In this document: positions 20,625-29,186 of the stretch, one piece after another
Layout of the letters: the number at the start of each line of letters is the position of its first letter
Numbering within the stretch: position 1 is the first letter of the stretch
Source of the DNA: Roseateles oligotrophus
GTDB lineage: Bacteria; Pseudomonadota; Gammaproteobacteria; Burkholderiales; Burkholderiaceae_C
DNA length: 64,000 nucleotides
Direction of reading: 5' to 3'
Assembly: GCF_014204525.1 (NCBI RefSeq)
Contig: NZ_JACHLP010000004.1
Span: 310,001 to 374,000, forward strand
Position numbers and translations under genes: made by a program
The notes under the pieces: generated by a model
What the model saw: the letters and a program-made list of their open reading frames with translations, nothing else
What the model was told of the DNA's origin: nothing
Database searches by the model: none

Positions 20625-21476
20625 ATGTCTGCTGCCCCTAGCGCCTCCGGCGCCGAAGTCATCGACCACGAATTCAGTTTCAGCAAACAGGACTTTGATC
20701 GCGTCCGCGAACTCATCTATAAACACGCGGGCATCAGCCTGCATGAGGGCAAGCACGCCATGGTCTACAGCCGCCTGTCCAGGCGTCTGCGCGACACCGG
20801 CCACAAGTCCTTTGCCGCCTATCTGCAGTGGCTGGAGTCCACCACCGGCGCCCAGGCGACGCAGGAATGGCAGGAATTCGTCAACTGCCTGACCACCAAT
20901 CTGACCTCCTTTTTCCGCGAGGAGCATCACTTCCACGCCCTGGCCGACGACCTCAAGCCCTGGGCCGGCAAGCCGGTGCGCATCTGGTGCTGCGCCGCTT
21001 CCACCGGTGAGGAGCCTTATTCCATCGCCATCACCTGCAGCGAGGCCCTGGGCAGCAATGCCCAGGTCTCGATCACGGCCAGCGATATCGATACCAATGT
21101 GCTGAACGCCTGCCGGCGCGGCGTCTACAACGCCGATGCGCGTGGCCTCGACCAGGGGCGGCTGCGCAACTTCTTCATGCGCGGCACCGGCGCCAACGCC
21201 GGCCGCATTCGCGTCAAGCCCGAGCTGCAGCGCTGGATCGAGTTCCGCACCCTCAATCTGATGGACAACCAGTGGTCGCTGGGCGATCCCTTCCACATGG
21301 TGTTCTGCCGCAATGTGATGATTTATTTCGATGCGCCCACGCAGCGCAAGGTGCTGGAGCGCATCCACCGGGTCATGCGTCCGCATGGGCTGTTATTCGT
21401 TGGGCATTCGGAAAATTTCACCGAGTCGCGTGATCTATTTCGCCTGCGCGGCAAAACGATTTACGAGCGCGTCTGA
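20625..21476 (+). CDS. cheR: Chemotaxis protein methyltransferase
   Basis: A 283-residue CheR, which methylates chemoreceptor glutamates with S-adenosylmethionine. The N-terminal helical domain is followed by NLTSFFREEHHF, the SAM-binding CCAASTGEEPYSIAI and FCRNVMIYFDAPTQRKV. It starts a cheR-cheD-cheB operon on the plus strand, 185 bases from the divergent diguanylate cyclase. There is no clear promoter in that gap beyond a lone TTGACA at 20486-20491. cheA, cheW and cheY are not in the window. Confidence 0.96.
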   Translation: MSAAPSASGAEVIDHEFSFSKQDFDRVRELIYKHAGISLHEGKHAMVYSRLSRRLRDTGHKSFAAYLQWLESTTGAQATQEWQEFVNCLTTNLTSFFREEHHFHALADDLKPWAGKPVRIWCCAASTGEEPYSIAITCSEALGSNAQVSITASDIDTNVLNACRRGVYNADARGLDQGRLRNFFMRGTGANAGRIRVKPELQRWIEFRTLNLMDNQWSLGDPFHMVFCRNVMIYFDAPTQRKVLERIHRVMRPHGLLFVGHSENFTESRDLFRLRGKTIYERV

Positions 21477-21530
21477 CGCCAGCGCGCAGACTCACCCTAA
21501 AGACAGCAGCCTCAAGGCCGATACAAACCC

Positions 21531-22217
21531 ATGAGCAATCCCTCCGCCTATTCTGGAGTCGGTGCCGCCGCAGCCGCGGGCGCGATGTCATTGAGCGGGG
21601 CCGGGGCAGCGCGCGTGGCGCAGCTGAAGTCCGTGCAGCGCAAGAACGGGGAAGCCTCCTTCTTCTTCTATGACGCCCATTTCAAGAATGCCGCCGTCAA
21701 GATCCTGCCCGGCGAGTATTTCGTCGACAACGAAGACCTGCTGGTGATGACCACCCTGGGTTCCTGCATCGCCGCCTGCCTGTGGGACCGCCACGCCCAG
21801 ATCGGCGGCATGAACCACTTCATGCTGCCCGATGGCGCCGGCGACTCCGGCCGTTATGGTTCCTTCGCGATGGAATTGCTGATCAACGAGATGATGAAGC
21901 GAGGGGCTTCCAAAAGCCGTATGGAAGCCAAGATCTTTGGTGGCGGCGCCGTCATCGCGGGCATGAACACCATCAATGTGGGTGAGCGCAATACCAACTT
22001 CGTCATCGACTATCTGAAGACGGAGCGCATCCCTATTGTCTCCAAGGATGTGCTGGACATTTACCCCCGCAAGGTTTGCTTCTTGCCGCACAGCGGCAAG
22101 GCCATGGTCAAACGCCTGGCTCCGGCCAATACCGAAGCCCTGATCCAGCAGGATCGGGCCGCCGCCCAGAAGGCGCAGCCGGTGGTCAGCACGGGCGGTT
22201 CCGTCGATTTGTTCTAA
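21531..22217 (+). CDS. cheD: Chemoreceptor glutamine deamidase CheD
   Basis: A 228-residue protein of the CheD family, which deamidates receptor glutamines. The catalytic cysteine is in TTLGSCIAACLWD and the histidine in GGMNHFMLPD, with the later SKMEAKIFGG-like segment (SRMEAKIFGGGAVI) conserved. The 50-residue N-terminal extension (Ala/Gly-rich) is longer than in many CheD proteins. It lies between cheR and cheB and completes the adaptation module. Confidence 0.94.
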   Translation: MSNPSAYSGVGAAAAAGAMSLSGAGAARVAQLKSVQRKNGEASFFFYDAHFKNAAVKILPGEYFVDNEDLLVMTTLGSCIAACLWDRHAQIGGMNHFMLPDGAGDSGRYGSFAMELLINEMMKRGASKSRMEAKIFGGGAVIAGMNTINVGERNTNFVIDYLKTERIPIVSKDVLDIYPRKVCFLPHSGKAMVKRLAPANTEALIQQDRAAAQKAQPVVSTGGSVDLF

Positions 22218-22241
22218 GTCCTGCACGGCCAGGAGAAAAAG

Positions 22242-23333
22242 ATGCCAAAAATCAAAGTAGTGGTGGTCGACGATTCCGCGCTGGTGCGCAGTATTCTGAG
22301 CGAGATCATCAATCGCCAAAGCGATATGGAGTGCATAGGCGCCGCCGCCGATCCGTTGCTGGCCCGGGAGATGATCCGCTCCCTCAACCCCGACGTCATC
22401 ACGCTGGACATCGAGATGCCCCGTATGGACGGGCTGGACTTCCTCTCCCGCCTGATGCGCTTGCGGCCCATGCCGGTGGTGATGGTGTCCACGCTGACCG
22501 AACGCGGCGCCGAGGTGACGCTGAAGGCGTTGGAGCTGGGCGCGGTGGACTTCGTCGCCAAGCCCAAGATCGGTGTGGCCGACGGCATCCGCCAGCTGGC
22601 CGACGACATCACCGACAAGATCCGTATCGCCGCCAAAGCGCATATCCGCCGTGCGCCGGCCCCGCCCGCCGCAGCCGCACCGGGCGCGCCGCCGGTGGCC
22701 GCGCCCAAGCCGGTCTCCATGGCCAGCCTGGGCCGCCTCTCGACCGAGAAAATCATCTTCATCGGCGCCTCCACCGGTGGCACCGAGGCGACCAAGGACG
22801 TGCTGGTCAATCTGCCGGCCGACTGCCCGGCCGTCGTCATCACCCAGCATATGCCGCCCGGCTTCACCAGGAGCTATGCGGCCCGGCTGGACGGTCTGTG
22901 CCGCATCCGCGTCAAGGAGGCCCAGGACGGCGAGCGCATCCTGCCCGGCCATGGCTATATCGCGCCCGGCGGCTTCCATCTGAGCGTGGAGCGCTCCGGC
23001 GCCAACTACATCGCCCGGGTGCAGGACGGCGAGCCCGTCAACCGCCACAAGCCCTCGGTCGAGGTCTTGTTCCACTCCGCCGCCCGCGTGGTGGGCCCCA
23101 ATGCCCTGGGCATCATGCTGACCGGCATGGGCGCCGACGGCGCCAAGGCCATGAAGGTGATGAAGGACGCCGGCTCCTACAACCTGGTGCAGGACGAGGC
23201 CAGCTGCGTGGTCTTCGGCATGCCGCGCGAGGCCATCGCGGCCGGCGCGGCAGACGAGGTGCTGCCGCTGCAGCAGATCGCCGGCCGCTTGATCGACCGC
23301 CTGCGCAGCGCCGGCGTTTCCAACCGCGTCTGA
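22242..23333 (+). CDS. cheB: Chemotaxis response regulator methylesterase
   Basis: A 363-residue CheB. The N-terminal receiver domain has the acidic pair in [10 protein letters not shown] and the phospho-accepting aspartate in [12 protein letters not shown]. An Ala/Pro linker (about residues 140-160) leads to the methylesterase domain with catalytic Ser (GASTGGTEA), His ([10 protein letters not shown]) and Asp ([11 protein letters not shown]). It removes methyl groups from receptors and follows cheD by 24 bases with a clear AGGAG site. The operon ends at the terminator at 23388. Confidence 0.97.
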   Translation: MPKIKVVVVDDSALVRSILSEIINRQSDMECIGAAADPLLAREMIRSLNPDVITLDIEMPRMDGLDFLSRLMRLRPMPVVMVSTLTERGAEVTLKALELGAVDFVAKPKIGVADGIRQLADDITDKIRIAAKAHIRRAPAPPAAAAPGAPPVAAPKPVSMASLGRLSTEKIIFIGASTGGTEATKDVLVNLPADCPAVVITQHMPPGFTRSYAARLDGLCRIRVKEAQDGERILPGHGYIAPGGFHLSVERSGANYIARVQDGEPVNRHKPSVEVLFHSAARVVGPNALGIMLTGMGADGAKAMKVMKDAGSYNLVQDEASCVVFGMPREAIAAGAADEVLPLQQIAGRLIDRLRSAGVSNRV

Positions 23334-23387
23334 GGCGCGGCCGGCCCGGGCCTTGCGGCCCGAGCTTGGCCGGTGCGCTGTTTGTAG

Positions 23388-23427
23388 CCGTGTGAGTGAC
23401 TTATTACTCACACGGTTTTCATTTTTT
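23388..23427 (+). terminator. Rho-independent terminator of the cheRDB operon
   Basis: A 10-base-pair stem (CCGTGTGAGT at 23388-23397, complement at 23406-23415) with an eight-base loop is followed by TTTTCATTTTTT. It lies 54 bases after the cheB stop. Confidence 0.9.
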
Positions 23428-23483
23428 GCATCCACCATTTCAGCTTTCGTGAGCCTGTCATCCTCGGGCACGAGCATGTGCCC

Positions 23484-25277
23484 ATGAGTACTTTGACCGC
23501 GCCCAGTCGCACGCTGGACCGCCCCGCTCCGCTGCGGGTGCAGACCCTGATCAATGAAGACCTGCTGAGCACCATGTTCCAGCCCGTTGTCCAGCTGGAT
23601 TCCGGCCTGATCTTTGGTTATGAGGCCCTGGTGCGCGGCCCGGTGGGCAGTGCCCTGGAATACCCCGACGCCTTGTTCGCAGCCGGCCGCCGCGAGGGCC
23701 TGACGGTGGAGCTGGAGATGCGCTGCGCCCTGCAGGCGCTGAAGGACTGGCGCGGGCAAAAACTGGCCGGCAAGCTGCTGATCAATATGAGTGCCGCGGC
23801 CCTGGCCAGCGTCGTGGCCCAGGACCAGGGGCAGGGCGGCCTGAGCCTGTGCGAGACCCTGGGCCTGCGCGCCACCGACATCGTCATCGAGCTGACCGAG
23901 CATGAGCGCGTCGCCGACATCGACAGCCTGCGCTGCGCCATCTCCTATCTGCGCCGCCAGGGCGTGAGCATCGCGCTGGACGATTTCGGCGACGGCCGCT
24001 CCTCGCTGCGCCTGTGGTCGGAGCTGCAGCCCGATCTGGTCAAGATCGACAAATACTTCACCCACGACCTGCCCGCCCATGCGGAGAAGCTGCAGACCTT
24101 TCGCGCCCTCTTGCAGCTGGCCGAGACCTTTGGCGCCCAGCTGGTGGCCGAGGGCATAGAGAACGCCGAGGAGCTGCGCGTGCTGCGCGATCTGGGCGTG
24201 GCCTATGGCCAGGGCTGGTTCCTCGGCCGGCCCAGCCGCCAGGGCCAGCGCGAGATCCTGACCGCCGCCCGCGATGTGCTGGCCAGCAATGACATCGCCG
24301 TGCTGCCCGAGCTCAGGCGCGCCTCCAGCAACGGGGTGACGGCCGAGCGATTGATGATGGAGGCCGTCAGCGTCGACGAGGAGACCACGCACGAGCAGCT
24401 GCTGCGCCTCTTCAACGAACACGAGCAATTGCATGCGGTGGCCGTGCTCAATGCCCAGCAGCAGCCGGTCGCCCTGGTGGACCGCAGCCAGTTCATCAAC
24501 CGCTGGGCCAAGCCTTTCTTCAACGATCTCTACGGGCGCCGGGCCTGCACCCTGTTCGCCAACCCCACGCCCCTGATCGTGGATGCCGACACCGGCATCG
24601 AGGCCCTGACCACGGTCCTGACCTCGGCCGACCAGCGCTATCTGCGCGAGGGCTTCATCATCACCCGCGCGGGCCGCTACCTGGGCCTGGGCACGGGCGA
24701 GCAGCTGGTGCGTTCGGTCACCGAGGCCCGCATCGAGGCGGCGCGCCACGCCAATCCGCTGACCTTTCTGCCCGGCAACATCCCCATCAGCCAGCACATC
24801 GGCCGGCTGATCTCCAGCGGGCGCGAGTTCGTCGCCGCCTATGCCGACCTGAACCACTTCAAGCCCTTCAACGATGAGTATGGTTATTGGCGCGGGGACG
24901 AGATGATCCGCCTGGTGGCCCGCGTCGCCAGCGCCCATTGCGACAGCCAGCGCGACTTTCTGGGTCATGTGGGCGGGGACGATTTCGTCATGCTGTTCCA
25001 GAGCGACGACTGGGAGCACCGCTGCGAGCAGATCGTCGAGCGTTTCAACGACCTGGCCCGCAATCTATTCGACGCCGCCGCGCTCGAGGCCGGCGGCATC
25101 ATGGCCGAGGACAGGCATGGCGATCTGCGCTTCCACCCCTGCACCACCTTGAGCATAGGCGCGGTGCGCATACGCCCGGGCAGCTTGCAGCGGGCCGAGG
25201 ACGTGGCCACCGCCGCCGCCACCGCCAAGCGCCACGCCAAGCACGAGCAGCTCAGCGTCTACGTGATGTCCAGCTGA
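23484..25277 (+). CDS. EAL-CBS-GGDEF cyclic di-GMP protein
   Basis: A 597-residue cytoplasmic signalling protein. An EAL phosphodiesterase domain comes first (about residues 25-265), with YEALVRG as the EAL-type motif, catalytic residues in ELTEHE, LDDFGDGRSS and KIDKYF, and LVAEGIEN. Two CBS-like repeats follow (about 280-410), then a GGDEF domain whose active site reads GGDDF. The EAL residues look complete, so phosphodiesterase activity is likely; the GGDEF variant may be active or GTP-binding only. An in-frame GTG six bases upstream is an alternative start. It follows the che operon but after a terminator. Confidence 0.9.
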   Translation: MSTLTAPSRTLDRPAPLRVQTLINEDLLSTMFQPVVQLDSGLIFGYEALVRGPVGSALEYPDALFAAGRREGLTVELEMRCALQALKDWRGQKLAGKLLINMSAAALASVVAQDQGQGGLSLCETLGLRATDIVIELTEHERVADIDSLRCAISYLRRQGVSIALDDFGDGRSSLRLWSELQPDLVKIDKYFTHDLPAHAEKLQTFRALLQLAETFGAQLVAEGIENAEELRVLRDLGVAYGQGWFLGRPSRQGQREILTAARDVLASNDIAVLPELRRASSNGVTAERLMMEAVSVDEETTHEQLLRLFNEHEQLHAVAVLNAQQQPVALVDRSQFINRWAKPFFNDLYGRRACTLFANPTPLIVDADTGIEALTTVLTSADQRYLREGFIITRAGRYLGLGTGEQLVRSVTEARIEAARHANPLTFLPGNIPISQHIGRLISSGREFVAAYADLNHFKPFNDEYGYWRGDEMIRLVARVASAHCDSQRDFLGHVGGDDFVMLFQSDDWEHRCEQIVERFNDLARNLFDAAALEAGGIMAEDRHGDLRFHPCTTLSIGAVRIRPGSLQRAEDVATAAATAKRHAKHEQLSVYVMSS

Positions 25278-25327
25278 GCGCCGCGGGTGTGCATCGGCGG
25301 GTGCGGCGGCTTGCCGCGCATCGGGAA

Positions 25328-25345
25328 GATGACAAAAACGTCATC
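25328..25345. promoter_or_regulatory. Palindromic operator of the copper-type two-component operon
   Basis: GATGACAAAAACGTCATC lies 33 bases before the response-regulator ATG. The outer half-sites ATGAC and GTCAT and the 16-base layout match the CusR/CopR box pattern ATGACAANNTTGTCAT. A near-identical site lies before the CzcE-like gene at 27910-27927. Confidence 0.72.
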
Positions 25346-25378
25346 TGCCGCCCGGCCGCCGGCCTGCAAAATCGGGCC

Positions 25379-26080
25379 ATGAAGATTCTGCTGATCGAGG
25401 ACGAGCGCAAGCTGGCGGCATATCTGCGGCGGGGCTTGAGCGAAGAGGGTTATGGCGTCGAGTTGGCGCATGACGGCATCGAGGGCTTGCATCAAGCCAG
25501 CGAGGGCCGCTTTGATCTGATCTTGCTGGACAGCATGCTGCCCGGCATCGACGGCCTGGCCGTGCTGGCCGCCCTGCGCAAGACGGCCGGCACGGCGCAG
25601 ACCCCGGTGCTGATGCTGACGGCAAGGGCCCAGGTGGAGGACCGGGTGCGGGGCCTGCAGAGTGGGGCGGACGACTATCTGGTCAAACCCTTTGCCTTCT
25701 CGGAGTTGCTGGCCCGCATCCAGGTCCTGCTGCGGCGCAGCGCGGCGACGGCCGGCGCCCTGGAACCCACGGTCTATCGCCTGGCGGATCTGGAGCTGGA
25801 CCTGATCCGGCGCAAGGCCAGGCGGGCCGAGCAGCGCCTGGACCTGACGGCCAAGGAGTTCAATCTGCTGAGCCTTCTGCTGCGCCGGCAGGGCGAGGTC
25901 TTGTCGCGCACCGAGTTGGCCGAACAGGTCTGGGACATGAATTTCGACAGCGAGACCAATGTGGTGGAGGTGGCCATACGGCGGCTGCGCAGCAAGCTGG
26001 ACCAGCCCTTCGAGCGGCCGCTGCTGCATACCGTTCGCGGCATGGGTTATGTGCTGGAGTTCCGTGAGGTCGGGTCATGA
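25379..26080 (+). CDS. OmpR-family response regulator, CusR/CopR-like
   Basis: A 233-residue response regulator. The receiver domain (about residues 1-120) has the acidic pair in LLIEDERK, the phospho-accepting aspartate in DLILLDSMLPG and the lysine in DDYLVKPF. A winged-helix DNA-binding domain (about 130-225) contains LTAKEFNLLSLLLRRQGEVLSR and VEVAIRRLRSKLD. The start at 25379 gives the classic MKILLIEDE. It is translationally coupled to the downstream histidine kinase by an ATGA overlap. The operator match and the CzcE-like neighbour point to copper or another heavy metal as the signal. Confidence 0.92.
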   Translation: MKILLIEDERKLAAYLRRGLSEEGYGVELAHDGIEGLHQASEGRFDLILLDSMLPGIDGLAVLAALRKTAGTAQTPVLMLTARAQVEDRVRGLQSGADDYLVKPFAFSELLARIQVLLRRSAATAGALEPTVYRLADLELDLIRRKARRAEQRLDLTAKEFNLLSLLLRRQGEVLSRTELAEQVWDMNFDSETNVVEVAIRRLRSKLDQPFERPLLHTVRGMGYVLEFREVGS

Positions 26081-27426
26081 GCGCTGCGGGTCTGGGCCAG
26101 CGCCTGTCCTGGTGGCTGGCCTGGCAGGCCTTGCTGGGCCTGAGCCTGGTGTGCGCCAGCGTTTACCTCGTCACCGCTCTGACCCTGGCCCAGCGCCAGG
26201 AGGAAATGCTGGACCAGAAGCAGGCCGTCCTGCAGCACCTGCTGGCCGAAGGGCGGGCCAGCCATGCGGCCGCCGGCATTCGGCATCAGCTGGATGACTT
26301 CCATGCCGGGCACAGCGATCTGCGGCTGCGGTTGCTTGCGCCGGACGGCCGTGTTCTCTACCTCGGCTCCCGCGAGGCGTCATCGCTGCCGCGCTGGAAG
26401 TCGCGTGTGTTCGAGATCGGCTCGCCCGAGCTGGGCTTGCCGGGCGGCGCCGACTGGGCCAGGGCCGAGCTGAGCCTGGATGTGCGGGCCGACGATGTGC
26501 TCTTGAACCGCCTGGCCAAGACCTTGGTGGCAGCGGCCCTGGCCGGAACATTGTTGATCGCTCTGGGCGGCTTTCGTTTGGTTCGCCTGGGCCTGCGGCC
26601 GCTGCATCTGCTGGTGGAACAGACCCGTGCCCTGGATGCCAGGCAGATGGCGGCGCGCCTGGACGGTTCGGCCCAGCCGGCCGAGCTGCAGCCCCTGATC
26701 GCCCAGTTCAATGATCTGCTCGACCGCCTGGCGTGCAGCTACCGGCAGATGGAGGGCTTCAACGCCGATGTGGCGCATGAGCTCAACACGCCGCTGGCCA
26801 ATTTGATCAGCAGCTGCGAGCTGGCCCTGCGCCGCCGCCGCGATGCGGAGGAGCTGCGCGAAGTCCTGGGCAGCAATCTGGAGGAGCTGCGGCGCATGGC
26901 CGGCATGGTGGGCGATATGTTGTTTCTCGCCCATGCCGACCGCGGCCATGGGGCGCGCCGGCAAGCGCTGCCCAGCCTGGCCCGGCTGGCGCGCGAGGTG
27001 ATCGAGTTCCACGAGGCAGCGCTGGAGGAGGCCGGTCTGAGCGCCGAGGTGCTGGGCGAGGCCGGCGGCCTGTTTGACGGCGGCCTGCTGCGCCGTGCGC
27101 TGTCCAATCTGCTGGGCAACGCGCGCCGCTTTGCCCGCCCGGGCAGCACCGTGCAAGTGTGCATCCAGCTCGATGCACAAGGGCTGCTGAGGCTGAGCGT
27201 GGTCAACCAAGGCGCGAGCCTGGACCCGGCCGATCTGCCGCGCTGGTTTGACCGCTTCTACCGGGCCGACAGCGCCCGGGGCCAAGGCGAACGCAACCAC
27301 GGCCTGGGCCTGTCCATCGTGGCCGCCGTCGCGCGCCTGCACGGCGGCGAGGGCTTTGCCCAGACGGCCCAGGGGCGGACCGAGGTGGGCTTCAGCCTGC
27401 GCACGGACCCGGCCGTTCAGGCCTGA
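26077..27426 (+). CDS. Heavy-metal-type sensor histidine kinase, CusS-like
   Basis: A 449-residue membrane kinase. TM1 (about residues 11-33) and TM2 (about 150-175) enclose a periplasmic region of about 115 residues. A HAMP linker follows, then the H-box NADVAHELNTPLANL with the phospho-accepting His, and a C-terminal ATPase domain with NLLGNARRF and GLGLSIVAAVARLHGG. The layout fits heavy-metal sensor kinases such as CusS and CopS. No conserved metal ligands can be identified in the sensor region with confidence. It shares an operon with its response regulator. Confidence 0.9.
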   Translation: MSAAGLGQRLSWWLAWQALLGLSLVCASVYLVTALTLAQRQEEMLDQKQAVLQHLLAEGRASHAAAGIRHQLDDFHAGHSDLRLRLLAPDGRVLYLGSREASSLPRWKSRVFEIGSPELGLPGGADWARAELSLDVRADDVLLNRLAKTLVAAALAGTLLIALGGFRLVRLGLRPLHLLVEQTRALDARQMAARLDGSAQPAELQPLIAQFNDLLDRLACSYRQMEGFNADVAHELNTPLANLISSCELALRRRRDAEELREVLGSNLEELRRMAGMVGDMLFLAHADRGHGARRQALPSLARLAREVIEFHEAALEEAGLSAEVLGEAGGLFDGGLLRRALSNLLGNARRFARPGSTVQVCIQLDAQGLLRLSVVNQGASLDPADLPRWFDRFYRADSARGQGERNHGLGLSIVAAVARLHGGEGFAQTAQGRTEVGFSLRTDPAVQA

Positions 27427-27430
27427 GTTT

Positions 27431-27802
27431 TCAGTTGCGTTCGGACTCATTGCGGTCCACATAGACCAGCAGTGGCTTGTCGATAAAGCCCGCCGGCGCG
27501 ATCTTTTGCAGGTCCACGATGCGATGGCCGACCACATCGAACTTCCAGGTGAAGCTCTGCTCGCCCCGGCGGAAGCTGAGGGTGTCGCCGCAATTGACGT
27601 TCAAGGTGCTGAGTTGATCGACATTGATCTCCTTCACCGCGCTGCTGGCCGCGGCCGGCACGCCGTAGACGGACTTGCCATTCATCAGCCGTTCGCCATT
27701 CGCACCGGTGGCGGCCTGGCTGGCGCCGGCCAGGCCCAGGGCCGACAAGGCCAGGGCGAGGGTGAGGGTGGAGGTTTTGAGGAAGGGGTTGGGGCGTTTC
27801 AT
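27431..27802 (-). CDS. CzcE-like periplasmic heavy-metal protein
   Basis: A 123-residue exported protein. A signal peptide (residues 1-30, ending GASQA) precedes a small domain whose NCGDTLSFRRGEQSFTWKF segment resembles the CzcE family; CzcE of Cupriavidus metallidurans is a periplasmic copper-binding protein. The start at 27802 has an AGGAG 12 bases before it and a normal signal peptide. It ends five bases from the kinase stop, tail to tail. A CusR-like operator 108 bases before its start matches the one before the response regulator, so it is probably a target. Confidence 0.8.
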   Translation of the reverse strand: MKRPNPFLKTSTLTLALALSALGLAGASQAATGANGERLMNGKSVYGVPAAASSAVKEINVDQLSTLNVNCGDTLSFRRGEQSFTWKFDVVGHRIVDLQKIAPAGFIDKPLLVYVDRNESERN

Positions 27803-27909
27803 GATGGCTTCTCCTGAGGACGTGGCACCGGGCCGGGACATCCGGCCCTTGGTGCTTTGCGTCTGGCCTTCAATGTAGGAATCCGCGCCCGACCGCAAGC
27901 CGTCCGGCG

Positions 27910-27927
27910 GATGACAAATGCGTCATG
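27910..27927. promoter_or_regulatory. Palindromic operator upstream of the CzcE-like gene
   Basis: GATGACAAATGCGTCATG matches the site at 25328-25345 at 15 of 18 positions, including both ATGAC/GTCAT half-sites. It lies 108 bases before the CzcE-like start codon on the minus strand. Confidence 0.7.
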
Positions 27928-28054
27928 AAAGCCGCTGCCTCGGCGTTTTTTTGGTCTGCGAATATTGAGTTATGTTTCGCGCCGCGAGGGGCTAGATCGG
28001 GCTGGCGGCGGCCGCCGTGCTTGGTGCGGGCGGCGATATGCATTACCATCTGCC

Positions 28055-28275
28055 CCGTTTGGTGCTCGCGTCGCCCGCTCAAGGCGCGCAGTTAAACGGG
28101 AATTGGCAGGGTGAGTCTCCGCAGGGAGCGCCCATCCAAAGTCAAGCTGCCCCCGCAACGGTAAGTGGAAGAGAGCGTGCGCAAGCGGCGCCTCAAGCCT
28201 GTCGAAGTCCCACTGGATGGTTCAGCCATCTGGGAAGGGCACAGGCCGATTTCCACGAGCCCGGATACCGGCCAA
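28055..28275 (+). ncRNA. Cobalamin (B12) riboswitch, first copy
   Basis: The core signatures of the cobalamin aptamer occur in order: TTTGGTGCTCGCG near 28058, GTTAAACGGGAA at 28091-28102, CTGCCCCCGCAACGG at 28147-28161, and GAGCCCGGATACCGGCC at 28257-28273. It lies in the leader of the cbiM-cob operon, about 270 bases before the first start codon. A GACCCGC/GCGGGTC hairpin at 28317-28336 follows. No T-run terminator is evident, so the expression platform may act on translation or through Rho. Adenosylcobalamin is the expected ligand. Confidence 0.92.
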
Positions 28276-28544
28276 CACAGCGAGTTCGTGCGCAAGCGCG
28301 GTCTCATCCGGTGCATGACCCGCGGGGAAGCGGGTCGGCGCGTTTGGCCCAAGCTCCCTCATGTCCACATCCCCGCTGTTCTGACCCCGGCTTGTCGGCC
28401 TTGGCCGAGCTGGTGCACTGCTGTTCCTCATTTTTCTTCGATGGATCCGTTTTGGCGGGTCGGGCCGCTGCATGGCCTGGCCGCGCGGGTCTTGTTCGGC
28501 CCCATCCGCCTCAATCGCCCCCAGCGGCGCAAGGAGTTTTCAAT

Positions 28545-29186
28545 ATGCATATCGAACCCGGCCTGATCGCCGCCCCCAAGCTCGCCTTCGCGGCCGTCGC
28601 CGCTACCGCCGTGCTGGCCTGTTATGTGCCGCGCCTGGTCAAGCAGCCCTTGCTGCTCCTGCACAGCGTGCTGGCGGCGCTGTTCTTCTCGGTCTTTATG
28701 CAGATCTTCCATATGAAGGCCGGCCCCTCGGAGCTGCACTTCCTGGGCGCCATGCCCATCTATCTGGCCTTTGGCTTCGTGCCCACGCTGATCGGCTTCG
28801 CCCTGGGCCTGCTGCTGCAAGGCCTGGTTTTCGAGCCTCAGGATCTGCAGAACCTGGCCGTCAACTCCCTGACCCTGATCCTTCCTTTGATGGCCCTGCA
28901 CTACACGCTGGGTCGCAAGCTGGTGGCCCAGGGCGTGAGCCGGGTGCAGCAAATCGTCAAGCTGGACGCCGTCTACTACGCCGGCGTGGTCGCCATGGTG
29001 GGCTTCTGGCTGACCCTGGGTGAAACCGCCACCGCCCTGGGCGAGTGGGCCACCTTCGCCCTGGCTTATGCGCCCTGGCTGCTGGTCGAGCCCCTGGTGA
29101 CGCTGGCCATGCTGTGGCTGATCGACAAGGCCCGCAAAACGAGCTGGGGCGCGCTCTGCTTCCAGGCTCCTGCCCAGGCGCAATGA
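28545..29186 (+). CDS. cbiM: CbiM-like cobalt ECF transporter component
   Basis: A 213-residue membrane protein beginning MHIEPGLIAAPKLAF. The N-terminal Met-His is the cobalt-binding terminus of CbiM, so an exact start matters; AAGGAG at 28531-28536 supports 28545. About six transmembrane segments are visible, with conserved HMKAGPSELHFLGAMP. CbiM normally works with CbiN, CbiQ and CbiO, none of which is nearby. It lies in the B12-riboswitch operon and its stop overlaps cobM. Nickel is an alternative substrate, but the context favours cobalt. Confidence 0.83.
   Translation: MHIEPGLIAAPKLAFAAVAATAVLACYVPRLVKQPLLLLHSVLAALFFSVFMQIFHMKAGPSELHFLGAMPIYLAFGFVPTLIGFALGLLLQGLVFEPQDLQNLAVNSLTLILPLMALHYTLGRKLVAQGVSRVQQIVKLDAVYYAGVVAMVGFWLTLGETATALGEWATFALAYAPWLLVEPLVTLAMLWLIDKARKTSWGALCFQAPAQAQ

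Noticed and set aside
21588-25019. Very long open frame (over 1100 codons) on the minus strand
   Set aside because: It is antisense to cheD, cheB and the EAL gene, has no domain and low-complexity composition, and arises from high GC at third codon positions.
28441-28566. 41-codon frame overlapping the cbiM start as a gene
   Set aside because: No ribosome-binding site and no recognisable sequence; it is kept only as a possible leader peptide in the findings.
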